From the NCBI RefSeq assembly GCF_027622875.1, contig NZ_JAPZVP010000022.1:28068-92067 (forward strand): 64,000 bases of DNA, read 5' to 3'. How positions within the stretch are numbered: position 1 is the stretch's first letter; every line of letters starts with the position of its first letter. The notes under the pieces are model-generated. The model made no database searches, had not been told where the DNA came from, and saw only the letters and a list, made by a program, of their open reading frames with translations. Both the position numbers and the translations under genes were made by a program. Source of the DNA: Glycomyces luteolus (GTDB taxonomy: Bacteria > Actinomycetota > Actinomycetes > Mycobacteriales > Micromonosporaceae). Shown piece by piece: positions 53,224 through 61,562 of the stretch.

Positions 53224-54795
53224 CTAGGCGTTCACGGACTCCCAGAACTCCAGGTGGTGCTCATCGGCGAAGTCGACGTTCCGCGCGCCTTCAGGGGTGA
53301 GCTGGCGGACGCAGTCGCCTTTGGCCTCGTGCCAGCGGCCGCGCCCGTCCGGGTCGCCGGTGCGGGCGAAGGTGCTCCAGGACTTCACCATCAGGTCCGC
53401 GAGCGGCTCGACCTCGGCGCTGCGGTCCGCGAAGATCGTGGTGTCGAACAGGAACGCGACGTCGACCATGTGGAAGGCGCCCATCTCCCATGAGGGGGCC
53501 TCGAACTCCTTGAAGTACGGGGTGCCGGAGGCCGACATCTCGTAGGCGAAGGCGGGCACCTGGTCCGACAGTGCCGCGACGGTTGTCGAGAGGTTCGCGG
53601 CCCAGTAGGCGTCGGTCTGCACGGCCGCGAGGGCCTTCGCCGGGTGCTCGTAATCGCTCAGCGGGTATTCGGCGGCGATCGCGTCGGCAGCTTCCGCACC
53701 GAATTCCTCGGTCAGCGCCGGGACGTACTCCTCGGCGGTCATCACATGCCCGGTCAGGACTTCCATGCCGCCGGTCATGAGCTGGTTCTCGTCGCGGTTG
53801 ATGCCGATGAGCACCGGCACCTCGTTGAGTTCGGCCGCTTCGATCGCGTCGGCGGTGGCGACCGGCATGACCGGGCCGCCTACGACCGGCTGCACCTCGT
53901 ACAGCCCGGCGGTCGCCTCGTTGATCGCTTCGGTGCTGAGGCCGCGCAGACAGGCTTCGGCTTCGGCCGGATCGGTGCATCCGAGCTGCTCCTCAGCGGC
54001 GGCGATGTCCCTGGCCCGGCCTTCCTCTCTCGAAGGGGCCCAATCGGATCCGCATGGCGAGCTCTGCATGATCGCCTTGTCGAACAGGCCCGCCGAGGTT
54101 TCGGAGGCGAGGTGGGCGCAGACGTCGAAGCCGCCGCCCGATTCGCCGAAGATGGTGACGTTGCCGTCGTCGCCGCCGAAGGCCTCGGCGTTCTCGCCGA
54201 CCCATCGGAGCGCGGCCTGCTGGTCTTCGAGGCCGTAGTTGCCGGAGGTGGTCTCGCCGCCCTGGTCGAGCGCCGGGTGGGCCATGCTGCCGAACAGGCC
54301 TTGGCGGTAGTTGACGGTGACGACGACCGCGTCGCCTTCGGTCACGAGGCGTGAGGGGTCGTACTGCTCGCCCGCTCCGTACGAGTTGCCGCCGCCGTGG
54401 AACCAGACCATGACCGGCAGGTCGTCCCGGGCGTCGTCGGGTGCGTAGACGTTGAGGTAGAGGCAGTCCTCGTCGGTGCTCGGGATGCCCGGCATCGGGG
54501 CCGCAGGTTGGGCGCACACGTTGCCGAACTCGGTCGCCTCCCGCACCCCCTCCCATGGGGCGGCCGGTTCCGGTGAGGCCCAGCGCAATTCGTCGACGGG
54601 CGGGGCGGCGTAGGGGACGCCGAGCCAGGAGTGGACGCCGTTGCCGGCGGCGCCTTGGAGGGGGCCGAGGTCGGTGTCGACGAGGGTCGGGGCGGCGGGG
54701 GCCGCGGCTGCGGTGCCGTAGCCGATGGAGGCGGCGGCGATGCCGCCGGCGGCGAGGCTTGCGGCGATGGTCTTGGCGGTCTTGGAGAAAGCCAT
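53224..54795 (-). CDS. Secreted type-B carboxylesterase
   Basis: A 523-aa alpha/beta hydrolase. Signal peptide MAFSKTAKTIAASLAAGGIA with cleavage probably after AAAAPAAP. Typical motifs: GVPYAAPPVDELRW, EDCLYLNVYAPDD, the oxyanion hole VWFHGGGNSYG, nucleophile VTIFGESGGGFDV (Ser in GESGG), and the acid/His region with FHMVDVAFLF. It hydrolyses esters outside the cell; the substrate is unknown. Divergent from a TetR regulator, which likely represses it. Confidence 0.9.
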   Translation of the reverse strand: MAFSKTAKTIAASLAAGGIAAASIGYGTAAAAPAAPTLVDTDLGPLQGAAGNGVHSWLGVPYAAPPVDELRWASPEPAAPWEGVREATEFGNVCAQPAAPMPGIPSTDEDCLYLNVYAPDDARDDLPVMVWFHGGGNSYGAGEQYDPSRLVTEGDAVVVTVNYRQGLFGSMAHPALDQGGETTSGNYGLEDQQAALRWVGENAEAFGGDDGNVTIFGESGGGFDVCAHLASETSAGLFDKAIMQSSPCGSDWAPSREEGRARDIAAAEEQLGCTDPAEAEACLRGLSTEAINEATAGLYEVQPVVGGPVMPVATADAIEAAELNEVPVLIGINRDENQLMTGGMEVLTGHVMTAEEYVPALTEEFGAEAADAIAAEYPLSDYEHPAKALAAVQTDAYWAANLSTTVAALSDQVPAFAYEMSASGTPYFKEFEAPSWEMGAFHMVDVAFLFDTTIFADRSAEVEPLADLMVKSWSTFARTGDPDGRGRWHEAKGDCVRQLTPEGARNVDFADEHHLEFWESVNA

Positions 54796-54866
54796 TGGGG
54801 GGCTCGCTTTCGACTGGTGCGGAACGGGGTTCGTCCGCGTCTGGCAGAACCGTACCAAGGATTTGG

Positions 54867-54913
54867 GCAAACGCGCAAGGCGATCGCCTAAGAAAGTTGC
54901 GCAATGCGTTTGC
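54867..54913. promoter_or_regulatory. Operator-like repeats between carboxylesterase and TetR genes
   Basis: Arms GCAAACGC (54867-54874) and GCGTTTGC (54906-54913), plus inner palindromes GGCGATCGCC (54879-54888) and TTGCGCAA (54897-54904). These crowd into 47 bases just upstream of the tetR-type -10 box, as expected for a divergent TetR operator. Confidence 0.5.
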
Positions 54914-54938
54914 GCTAGGCGAATGCGCAGGTCGCTGT

Positions 54939-54944
54939 TAGGAT
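54939..54944 (+). promoter_or_regulatory. Leaderless -10 box of the TetR gene
   Basis: TAGGAT, seven bases, then ATG 54952. Confidence 0.6.
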
Positions 54945-54951
54945 CGGGCCC

Positions 54952-55524
54952 ATGGGAAACCGAGAAGCGCTCCTCGACGGAGCCAAGCAATGCCTGCTCG
55001 AGAAGGGCTACGACCGCACCACGGTGCGCGACATCGCCACCGCCGCCGGAGTGAGCATGGCCGCGATCGGCTACCACTACGGCTCCCGCGAGACCCTCCT
55101 CCAGCAGGCGCTCTTCTCGTCACTCGAAGACTGGGACGCCGGCCTCCAGGCCCAGCTCGCCAAGCTCGACGAACCGAAGGGCCCCAAGCGGTTCGAGGCG
55201 GTCTGGAACCTGCTCATCGACCACATCAAGGCCAACCGGACGATGTGGATGGCGAGTTTCGAGCTCTTCATGCAGGCGCAGCGCTCACCCGAACTCGCCG
55301 AGGTCTACGCGAAGGGCCAGCCGGGGGCCCTCTCCGCGATGGCCGCCCTGGCAACCGGCGAGATCGAAGAGACCATCGACGCCGAGACGATCCGAACCAT
55401 CGGCGCCGTCCAGCTCGCCCTCGTCAGCGGCATCGTCATGCAGTGGATGTCCTACCCCGACAACGCACCTGGCCCGAAGGAGATCGCCGCCGGTCTGAAA
55501 GGCCTCGTCGCCACCCTCGACTGA
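54952..55524 (+). CDS. TetR-family transcription regulator
   Basis: A 190-aa repressor. The helix-turn-helix is NREALLDGAKQCLLEKGYDR, then TTVRDIATAAGVSMAAIGYHYGSRETLL. A ligand-binding helical domain follows (about 60-190). Divergent from the carboxylesterase across a 156-bp gap full of palindromes. The inducer is unknown. Confidence 0.93.
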   Translation: MGNREALLDGAKQCLLEKGYDRTTVRDIATAAGVSMAAIGYHYGSRETLLQQALFSSLEDWDAGLQAQLAKLDEPKGPKRFEAVWNLLIDHIKANRTMWMASFELFMQAQRSPELAEVYAKGQPGALSAMAALATGEIEETIDAETIRTIGAVQLALVSGIVMQWMSYPDNAPGPKEIAAGLKGLVATLD

Positions 55525-55551
55525 GCGCCCCAGCATCGAGAGAGGAATGCC

Positions 55552-56037
55552 GTGCCCAGAATCGGCATCACCGGACACATGAACCTCGCGCCTGCCACTG
55601 TCGTCCTCGTTCGCGAGGCGCTGCAAGCAGCATTGGAGCCTTACGGCCCGGCCGAACTCGTCGGCGTCTCCTGCATCGCCGAGGGCGCGGACAGCATTTT
55701 CGCGGCGGTGCTCCTCGACGCAGGGGGCCGACTGGAAGCGTTGCTTCCCACGCCGGACTACCGCGACACGCAGGTCAGTGCCGCGCACCTTCCAGTTTTC
55801 GACGGCCTCGTGCAGCGCGCGCATGTGAAGCGGTACATCGCAAAGGCCTCCTCCATGCAGGCCTATGAGGACGCGAACGCCCAGATGCTGAGCTCCGTCG
55901 ATCTGCTGCTCGCCGTCTGGGACGGCCAGCCCTCACCGGAAGGAAAGAAGGGCGGCACCGCCGACGCCGTCGCCGTGGCACGCAACGCGGGTGTCCCGGT
56001 AACGGTCATCTGGCCCGAAGGGGCCGAACGAACTTAA
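55552..56037 (+). CDS. SLOG-domain (DprA/LOG-like Rossmann) protein
   Basis: A 161-aa protein. It opens MPRIGITGHMNLAPATVVLV, has VSCIAEGADSIFAAVLLDAGG and DLLLAVWDGQPSPEGKKGGT, then DAVAVARNAGVPVTVIWPEG. This is the SLOG nucleotide-binding pattern: an initial GITGH loop, a GAD turn, and a late GG(T) phosphate-type loop. SLOG proteins bind nucleotides or DNA and occur in nucleotide-signalling conflict systems. GTG start after GAGAGAGGA. 27 bases after the TetR gene and 69 before the membrane gene. Confidence 0.75.
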   Translation: MPRIGITGHMNLAPATVVLVREALQAALEPYGPAELVGVSCIAEGADSIFAAVLLDAGGRLEALLPTPDYRDTQVSAAHLPVFDGLVQRAHVKRYIAKASSMQAYEDANAQMLSSVDLLLAVWDGQPSPEGKKGGTADAVAVARNAGVPVTVIWPEGAERT

Positions 56038-56106
56038 GCGGATTCGCGGGCCCCAGCAGGTACCTTTGGCGTCACGCTTCGTATCCCCTCTCCGAAAGCG
56101 CTGAGC

Positions 56107-57147
56107 ATGCACCCCCGCTACGTTTCACGGCGTTCTCGCCGACAGCTGATCGCTGCCGTCGTAGGAGCGAACCTCTGCTTGATCGCAGTGATCTCGATGC
56201 AGGTCATCGGATTCATCTGGTGGCGTGGTGCGTTCGCCGAACTCGCCGCCTGTGCGCTGCTCCTGGCGGCACTGGCGCTAGTGCTCGTCTGGCTGCGGCT
56301 CCAGCGGCGACTGGGTCGCGCCGGAGCGGTTCGAAGACTTCATGAGAGCGAGCTTCAATCAGCCGAGGTTGCCGCACTGCGGCTGCTGCGGCGCCGCGCG
56401 ATCACCGTGCGCAGCATGCTGCTCCTCGGTGTCTGCGCGGTCTTCGCCCTGGTCGTCGGCACACTCGGCGACGATCCCGCCTGGCGTGCGCTCATCGATG
56501 GCGACCCCGGGATCAGCCCAGTGGCCATCACCTCGATCGACAATGTGGAGAAGCACAACGGCAGGGGCGGCCCGTCGTACAACTTCGACTTCACCGGCTC
56601 CATTCCTACGAGCACGAGCTTCCATCTGGTCCATGATCGGAGCAGCTCGGACGTCGATCCGCGCGAAGCCGATTACTGGGACGGCCTGGTGTGGGCGGTC
56701 TACGACCCTGACGACGTATCTAGGGGAGTCGTGATCGCCGACTCCTACTCCGAGGCGGTTCAAGCGGCGACGTTTCCGCTGTCTCCCGTAGTCGGGTTCG
56801 GCGGGTATGTTCTCATCCTGCTCTCGGCCGCCGCGTTCTCGAAGCCGCCGTCGAAGCGGATTGCCGCGGTTTCCCAGGACGGCCGACTCGCGTACTACCG
56901 GGGAGATGTTCATCGGCTGCGGCGAAAGGACATGCGGTTCCTGGCAATCCTCGGCCTCATTGCCGCGATCATCTATCTGGGCTGCGCACTGCGGTCGGCG
57001 CCGACTTTTGAGTTCACCGGGGAGGCCTTCCACGCTTCATCTGGGTGGGTGATCGTCTACGGCCTCGCAATGCAGGTCGTTGCGTTGATCATCGCGAACT
57101 TCCTGGCCGGCATCGCCATAGGCGACGCCAGATTCCCGAGTCGCTGA
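56107..57147 (+). CDS. Six-TM membrane protein, copy A of an inverted duplicate
   Basis: A 346-aa protein. Basic start MHPRYVSRRSRRQLIAAVVG. TMs are near 15-37, 45-62 and 100-118, then an outer domain (about 120-228) with GTLGDDPAWRALIDGDPGIS and STSFHLVHDRSSSDVDP, and three more TMs. It ends LAGIAIGDARFPSR. It aligns end to end without gaps with the protein at 61563-62603, including the bases just before the ATG. No family is recognised. It follows the SLOG gene. Confidence 0.75.
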   Translation: MHPRYVSRRSRRQLIAAVVGANLCLIAVISMQVIGFIWWRGAFAELAACALLLAALALVLVWLRLQRRLGRAGAVRRLHESELQSAEVAALRLLRRRAITVRSMLLLGVCAVFALVVGTLGDDPAWRALIDGDPGISPVAITSIDNVEKHNGRGGPSYNFDFTGSIPTSTSFHLVHDRSSSDVDPREADYWDGLVWAVYDPDDVSRGVVIADSYSEAVQAATFPLSPVVGFGGYVLILLSAAAFSKPPSKRIAAVSQDGRLAYYRGDVHRLRRKDMRFLAILGLIAAIIYLGCALRSAPTFEFTGEAFHASSGWVIVYGLAMQVVALIIANFLAGIAIGDARFPSR

Positions 57148-57218
57148 GACCGCAAGGCGACGCCTAAGCGCGAGGCCCAAGGGCCGCATACGGATGAGAA
57201 CGTCTCCTTGGGGCGAGT

Positions 57219-57224
57219 TAGCAT
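57219..57224 (+). promoter_or_regulatory. Leaderless -10 box before a 9-codon frame
   Basis: TAGCAT, six bases, then GTG 57231. Confidence 0.4.
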
Positions 57225-57230
57225 GGCGCC

Positions 57231-57260
57231 GTGACATACAGCGTCTTCCGCCTCGGTTAG
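57231..57260 (+). CDS. Possible 9-residue leader peptide
   Basis: GTG 57231 opens the frame MTYSVFRLG followed by TAG, ten bases before the IS630 element. A leaderless -10 box precedes it. If the element were removed, the frame would lie just upstream of the methyltransferase gene, so it could have been its leader. The evidence is short-sequence only. Confidence 0.3.
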   Translation: MTYSVFRLG

Positions 57261-57270
57261 CGCTCCGCTA

Positions 57271-58426
57271 CTGATCTTGTAGTTTCGGGGTCTGATGGCG
57301 TGTCCGTTTGGCGCGGTGTTCGTTGATTCCTGTGTGAGGTACGGGGATGGCGGCGGTTTGAATGCCGCCGCGCGGGCGAAGCGCGAGGCGGTCCGGATGG
57401 AGGCCGCGGCGATGTTCGCTGCGGGGGCGCATCCGCTGGAGGTCGCCCGGCGGTTCGAGGTGTCGGACAAGACCGGCTATCAATGGCATCGGACCTGGAA
57501 GACCGGTGGCGCGGAGGCGTTGGCGTCCAAAGGCCCTTCGGGTCCGGACTCGCTGCTTGATGCCGCGCAGCGGCAGGCTCTCGAACAGGCGCTGGAGGCC
57601 GGCCCCGCGGCCGCCGGGCTCGGTGAGGACCAGCGGTGGACGCTGGTGCGCGTCCGCGCGCTGATCGATGCGATGTTCGGCATCACCTACAGCCTCAAGG
57701 GCGTCGCCCTGGTGCTCCATGCGATGGACTGGACGGTACAGGTTCCCGACGCGAAGGCCTCCGACCGCGACGAGGAGGCGATCACCGCCTGGCGCAAGGA
57801 AACCTGGCCCGCGGTAAAAGGACGGCGCGCAGGCTGGGCGCGTGGATCTGCTTCATGGACGAGTCCTCGCACACGCTGATACCAGCCCGGTCCCGCACCT
57901 GGGGCCGTCGCGGGAAGACTCCGGTCATCAAGGTCCGCAAGCGGGGCTCGGGCCGGGTCTCACTCGCAGGACTCTGCGCCTACCGACCCGGCGAGGACCC
58001 CCGGTTCTTCTACCGGACCATGCCCCACCGCAGACGCAAGGGCGAGAAGCCCGGCTTTCGCGAGCGTGAGTTCGCCGAACTGCTCGACGCGGCACATCGA
58101 TCGCTCGGCGGGCCGATCGTGCTGGTCTGGGACAACCTCAACGCGCACAAATCGAAGCTGATGCGCGAGCTGATTGAGGCCCGGCCCTGGCTGCGCGTGT
58201 TCCAGCTCCCCTCCTACGCGCCCGAACTCAACCCGGTCGAAGGCGCCTGGTCACTGCTCAAGCGCCGCATCGCCAACACCCTCATCGAAGGCGTCGACCA
58301 TCTCCTCGCTCTGGTCCGAGAACACTTGAACCACATACAGGCCCGCACCGACCTCATCGACGGCATGTTCACCGGCACCGGGCTCAGACCCCCGTAACCA
58401 GCCAGACCCCAAAACTACAAAGTCAG
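57271..58426 (+). mobile_element. IS630-family insertion sequence
   Basis: Imperfect terminal repeats: left CTGATCTTGTAGTTT-C-GGGG, right (complement) CTGACTTTGTAGTTT-T-GGGG, continuing TCTG. Both ends are flanked by TA (57269-57270 and 58427-58428), the TA target duplication of this family. Length 1156. The uninterrupted target would read GC-TA-GC. It sits between the membrane gene A and the methyltransferase. Confidence 0.85.
57295..58397 (+). CDS. IS630-family transposase, joined by programmed -1 frameshift
   Basis: The first frame (57295-57879) carries the helix-turn-helix region AAMFAAGAHPLEVARRFEVS, then DKTGYQWHRTW. The second frame continues to 58397 with the DDE residues in ICFMDESSHTL, LVWDNLNAHKS and PELNPVEGAWSLLK. 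Slipping back one base at GTA-AAA-GG (57814-57821) joins ETWPAVK to RTARRLGAWICFMDES, which restores the family's usual sequence. Both parts look intact, so the element may be active. Confidence 0.85.
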
Positions 58427-58507
58427 TAGCCGTCCAGAGGTAATCCCCGTGGCTAGCGATGTGGTGCGGCTGCCCGCCGCTCCAGGTCGCTCACCCGGAG
58501 CTTTGTC

Positions 58508-59635
58508 ATGTCACCGAACCGTCCTTCGACGGTGGGCTCGTTCACGCCCGAATCACCGGAACACCGGAACTTCTTCGCCAGCACGGTCCAAGGACTCGAA
58601 CACCTCGCAGCGGTGGAACTCGCCGAGCTCGGTTACCGAGTCGGTTCCATCCGAAAGCGTCAAGTGCTGCTCTCGGCTCCTGAGCCATGCTCGGCCGATC
58701 GTCCGCGAACGGTCGACGACGTGCTCATTCAGATAGCGCGAACCGCCGATCCCGGCCTCACCAAGGCGGATCTGCATCGCCTGCGCCCCCTGCTCGACGC
58801 CGCCGACCTGAATCCGGTCAAGTCCGACTTCGATCGCGGCGATCCGGTCCTGACCGTCTCGGCCTCGATGACCGGTCGGCGCACCTACAACCGCCACGAC
58901 CTGGAGGACGTGATCGGGTCGCTCCTGGCCGACCGCCTCGGCGCCCAGTTCGCTTCCCGCAGCGGCGGCATCCGACCCCCGGACGGCGCCGCCGAATGGC
59001 GCGCAGTGCTGTCGCCCGAGGGTCTCCTGCTCGGCTACCGAGGTCGTCGCCCACCCCTCCACCGTCGGGCTTGGAAGACCGCATCGATCCGGGGAACCCT
59101 GCATCCGCCGGTCGCTGCGGCCATGGCCCGGCTCGCTGGGATCGAGCCGGGGATGACCGTGCTCGACCCCTGCTGCGGGGCCGGGACGATCCTCGTCGAA
59201 GCTCGAGAACTCGCTCCCAGCGCCGACTTCATTGGTGCCGACTTGCATCAGGAAGCACTCGCAGCCTCGGCGCGAAACGCGCAGCACCTCACCGGCGTCG
59301 CGTTTGCGAAGTCTGACGCCGCCCGGCTGCCGATGTCCGCAGGCAGCATCGACCGGATCGTGACCAATCCGGCCTGGGGACGCCAAGTCGCTGCGCGCCA
59401 GCACTTCCCAGCGCTCCTCAAAGAGTGGCGGCGAGTCATCGCCGACGAAGGGAGGCTTGTGTGCCTGGTACCGCCGGAGCTCTTGTGCCACTTGGAAACC
59501 GAGCGATCAGGCTGGAAACTCGTAGAGCGCCATCAACTCAGCCTGTCGGGACAGCACCCGGTCATCGTCATCGCCAAAGCGATGTCGGCGCTCGGCACCC
59601 GGCAGACGGTCGTGATAGACCCTAGTGAAAGGTAA
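58508..59635 (+). CDS. THUMP-domain RNA methyltransferase (Trm14/RlmL-like)
   Basis: A 375-aa protein. An N-terminal THUMP-like part (STVQGLEHLAAVELAELGY onward) is followed by a Rossmann methyltransferase with TVLDPCCGAGTILVEA near 215, IGADLHQEAL and the catalytic IVTNPAWGRQV near 285. Such enzymes make N2-methylguanosine in tRNA or rRNA; NPAWG replaces the more common NPPYG. ATG 58508 after GGAG. The IS element lies between it and any upstream promoter. Confidence 0.85.
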   Translation: MSPNRPSTVGSFTPESPEHRNFFASTVQGLEHLAAVELAELGYRVGSIRKRQVLLSAPEPCSADRPRTVDDVLIQIARTADPGLTKADLHRLRPLLDAADLNPVKSDFDRGDPVLTVSASMTGRRTYNRHDLEDVIGSLLADRLGAQFASRSGGIRPPDGAAEWRAVLSPEGLLLGYRGRRPPLHRRAWKTASIRGTLHPPVAAAMARLAGIEPGMTVLDPCCGAGTILVEARELAPSADFIGADLHQEALAASARNAQHLTGVAFAKSDAARLPMSAGSIDRIVTNPAWGRQVAARQHFPALLKEWRRVIADEGRLVCLVPPELLCHLETERSGWKLVERHQLSLSGQHPVIVIAKAMSALGTRQTVVIDPSER

Positions 59636-59639
59636 AGGC

Positions 59640-60143
59640 ATGTCTGCCTACGAACCGATGTCCTTCCACCTGGAGACCGAACGGCTGAGGCTGCAGCCGT
59701 GGGCCGAGACGGACGCGGAGGCGCTATGCGCCTTGCACGCCGAGAGAGGCGATGGGAACCCGACGGTCGAGGAAGCCCGGATGAATATCGCGAACGGTCT
59801 CGCTTCCGCAGCGAACTCCGGAATCGCCTTGCTGCCCATACGCCGCCGCGTCGAGAACGACTTCATCGGCTACTGCGGATTGCTAGTCGGCCGCGCCACG
59901 ATCGAAGAGCCCGAGATCGCCTATGAACTGTTCCAGCGCGTCCACGGCAACGGCTACGCGACCGAAGCCGCGCGCGCGGTGCTCGACGCCGCGATCGCGA
60001 CCGGCAGGAGGCGCCTGTGGTCGACCGTCCGCACCTGAAATACGGCATCGTTCCGGGTCCTCGACAAGCTCGGTTTCGAGCGGGACCACACCACCACCGA
60101 TGATCGAGGCGAAATCGTTTGGCTCACCCGAGCACTGCCCTGA
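59640..60143 (+). pseudogene. GNAT acetyltransferase interrupted by an in-frame TGA
   Basis: Reading through the single TGA at 60036-60038 gives one 167-codon frame. It opens MSAYEPMSFHLETERLRLQP, has FIGYCGLLVGRATIEEPEIAYELFQ and GNGYATEAARAVLDAA, and after the stop continues NTASFRVLDKLGFERDHTT. In GNATs this position is Trp (TVRxWNxAS), so TGA most likely replaces TGG. The acetyl-CoA and C-terminal parts are otherwise intact. It starts five bases after the methyltransferase stop. Confidence 0.8.
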
Positions 60144-60186
60144 AACGACTAGCGCCGCAGGCTGAAAGACAAGCTAAGAACTGATT

Positions 60187-60696
60187 TCAAGAATCGTGTG
60201 AGGCGTCGCGTTCGGCTAGGAAATTGTCGAGGAGTGTGAACAAGACGTTGAGTGCATGCTCGTCCTGGTCTGGGGCGAGGGCATCTGAGATCTGCTCTTG
60301 GCCGGGAAATGCCAGTTGCAACACGACTGCGGTCCAGATGAGCGGCGAGGAGGGGCCGAGGCGGTCCATGAGCCAGTCTTTGAGTCCTTTCAAGCCGCGC
60401 CCGCCTGCGCGCTGGGCTCCGAGGTCATACCCGATCAGGAACTGGGCCATGCGCTCGTAGGTGACCCGTCCGGTAAACAGGCCGGGCCGCTGGGCGATGA
60501 ACGCGACGTATTCGCGCTCGGTCAGTGTGTTGAGGTCGACCACGGGGCGTCCGTCCTTGGAGGCATGAAGGGCATTGGGGTAGCTATCAGAACATCGGCC
60601 GCGCCCGACCCGGCCCGCGACCGATCGTATAGCTTCGACCAGGTCTCGGGCGGCCTTGATATCGGGCACGTTCCCTCCGGTCGTGATGATCGCCAA
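60187..60696 (-). CDS. Unknown soluble protein next to an IS5 element
   Basis: A 169-aa frame with start uncertain: TTG 60696, or GTG ten codons in (VPDIKAARDLVEAIRSVAG) after GGAGGG. Features: LVEAIRSVAGRVGRGRCSDS, VDLNTLTEREYVAFIAQRPGL, RMAQFLIGYDLG and an acidic helical end (DEHALNVLFTLLDNFLAER). No membrane helix. No family is recognised. The IS5-type element begins about 15 bases from the TTG, so its 5' end may have been cut. Confidence 0.5.
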   Translation of the reverse strand: MAIITTGGNVPDIKAARDLVEAIRSVAGRVGRGRCSDSYPNALHASKDGRPVVDLNTLTEREYVAFIAQRPGLFTGRVTYERMAQFLIGYDLGAQRAGGRGLKGLKDWLMDRLGPSSPLIWTAVVLQLAFPGQEQISDALAPDQDEHALNVLFTLLDNFLAERDASHDS

Positions 60697-60713
60697 CGGG
60701 ATCCCGGCACTAA

Positions 60714-61562
60714 GAGGACGTCTCAGTTGGTGAGTTTCTTGTAGCAGGTGAGGGCTGCTGCGAGGGCGAGGAATGCAGCGAACAGGTGTCCGTGGCGTTC
60801 GTACCGGATGGTGAGGCGGCGATAGCCGCCGAGCCAGGCAATGGTCCGCTCGATGACCCAGCGGTGGCGGCCGAGGCGGGTCGAGGGCTCGATGCCGCGC
60901 CGCGCGATCCGGTCGCCGATGCGCCGATCGCGCAGCGCCCGATGGCAGTCGGGGATGTCATAGGCCTTGTCGGCGTGGACCTTCGCGGGCTTCCTGCGGC
61001 GCGGGCCGCGCCGGGAGCGGATTTTCGGGATGCCCTGGATCAGCGGCTCGAAGGCTTGGGAATCGTGGATGTTCGCAGCCGAGACTCCGAGCGCGAGCGG
61101 CAGTCCGTTCCGGTCGGACAGGACGTGGATCTTTGAGCCGGACTTGCCGCGATCGACCGGGTTTGGACCGGTCAGAGATCCCCCTTTTTCGCGCGCAGGC
61201 TCGCGCCGTCGACGATCGCGCGGGACCAGTCGATCTCACCGGCCGCGCCGAGCCGGTCGAGTACCGCGCGGTGGAGCTTCGCCCATAGCGCGGCTTCGGA
61301 CCACTCGGTGAAGCGCCGGTGCGCGGTCTGGTGGGAGACGCCGAATGTCGGCGGTAGGTGCCGCCAAGCGCAGCCGGTAGTCAGCACAAACACAATCGCT
61401 GCGAACACCTGCCGGTCATCGACCCTGGCGATGCCACCGCCCTGTGCGCGCTTTAGCGGGACCGGGATCAGCTGCTCCGTGATCTCCCACAGCTCGTCGG
61501 GCACAAACTCTTCAGCGAACGCAGCCACACACGATGTTTGCAGACTGCCCAGGACCAGGTGC
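60714..61562 (-). mobile_element. IS5-family insertion sequence
   Basis: Transposase of the IS5 (IS427-like) group with end sequences GAGGACGTCT (left) and GAGCACCTGG (right, complement), an imperfect terminal match. Flanks are TAA on the left and TCA on the right, so a clean target duplication is not seen. The right end abuts the stop codon of membrane gene B. Boundaries are approximate. Confidence 0.65.
60723..61528 (-). CDS. IS5-family transposase, two frames joined by -1 frameshift
   Basis: The first frame (61528-61172) opens MAAFAEEFVPDELWEITEQL, has TTGCAWRHLPPTFGVSHQTA and the first catalytic Asp in WSRAIVDGASLRAKKG. A run of five A and five G (61180-61189 on the plus strand) lets the ribosome slip into the -1 frame. 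That frame, without a start codon of its own, continues GSLTGPNPVDRGKSGSKIHV, HADKAYD (second Asp) and HRWVIERTIAWLGGYRR (Glu) to CYKKLTN at 60723. All DDE residues are present. Confidence 0.85.

Noticed and set aside
59923..60165. Separate small gene after the GNAT fragment
   Set aside because: It is an out-of-frame shadow; the true continuation is in the GNAT frame beyond the TGA.
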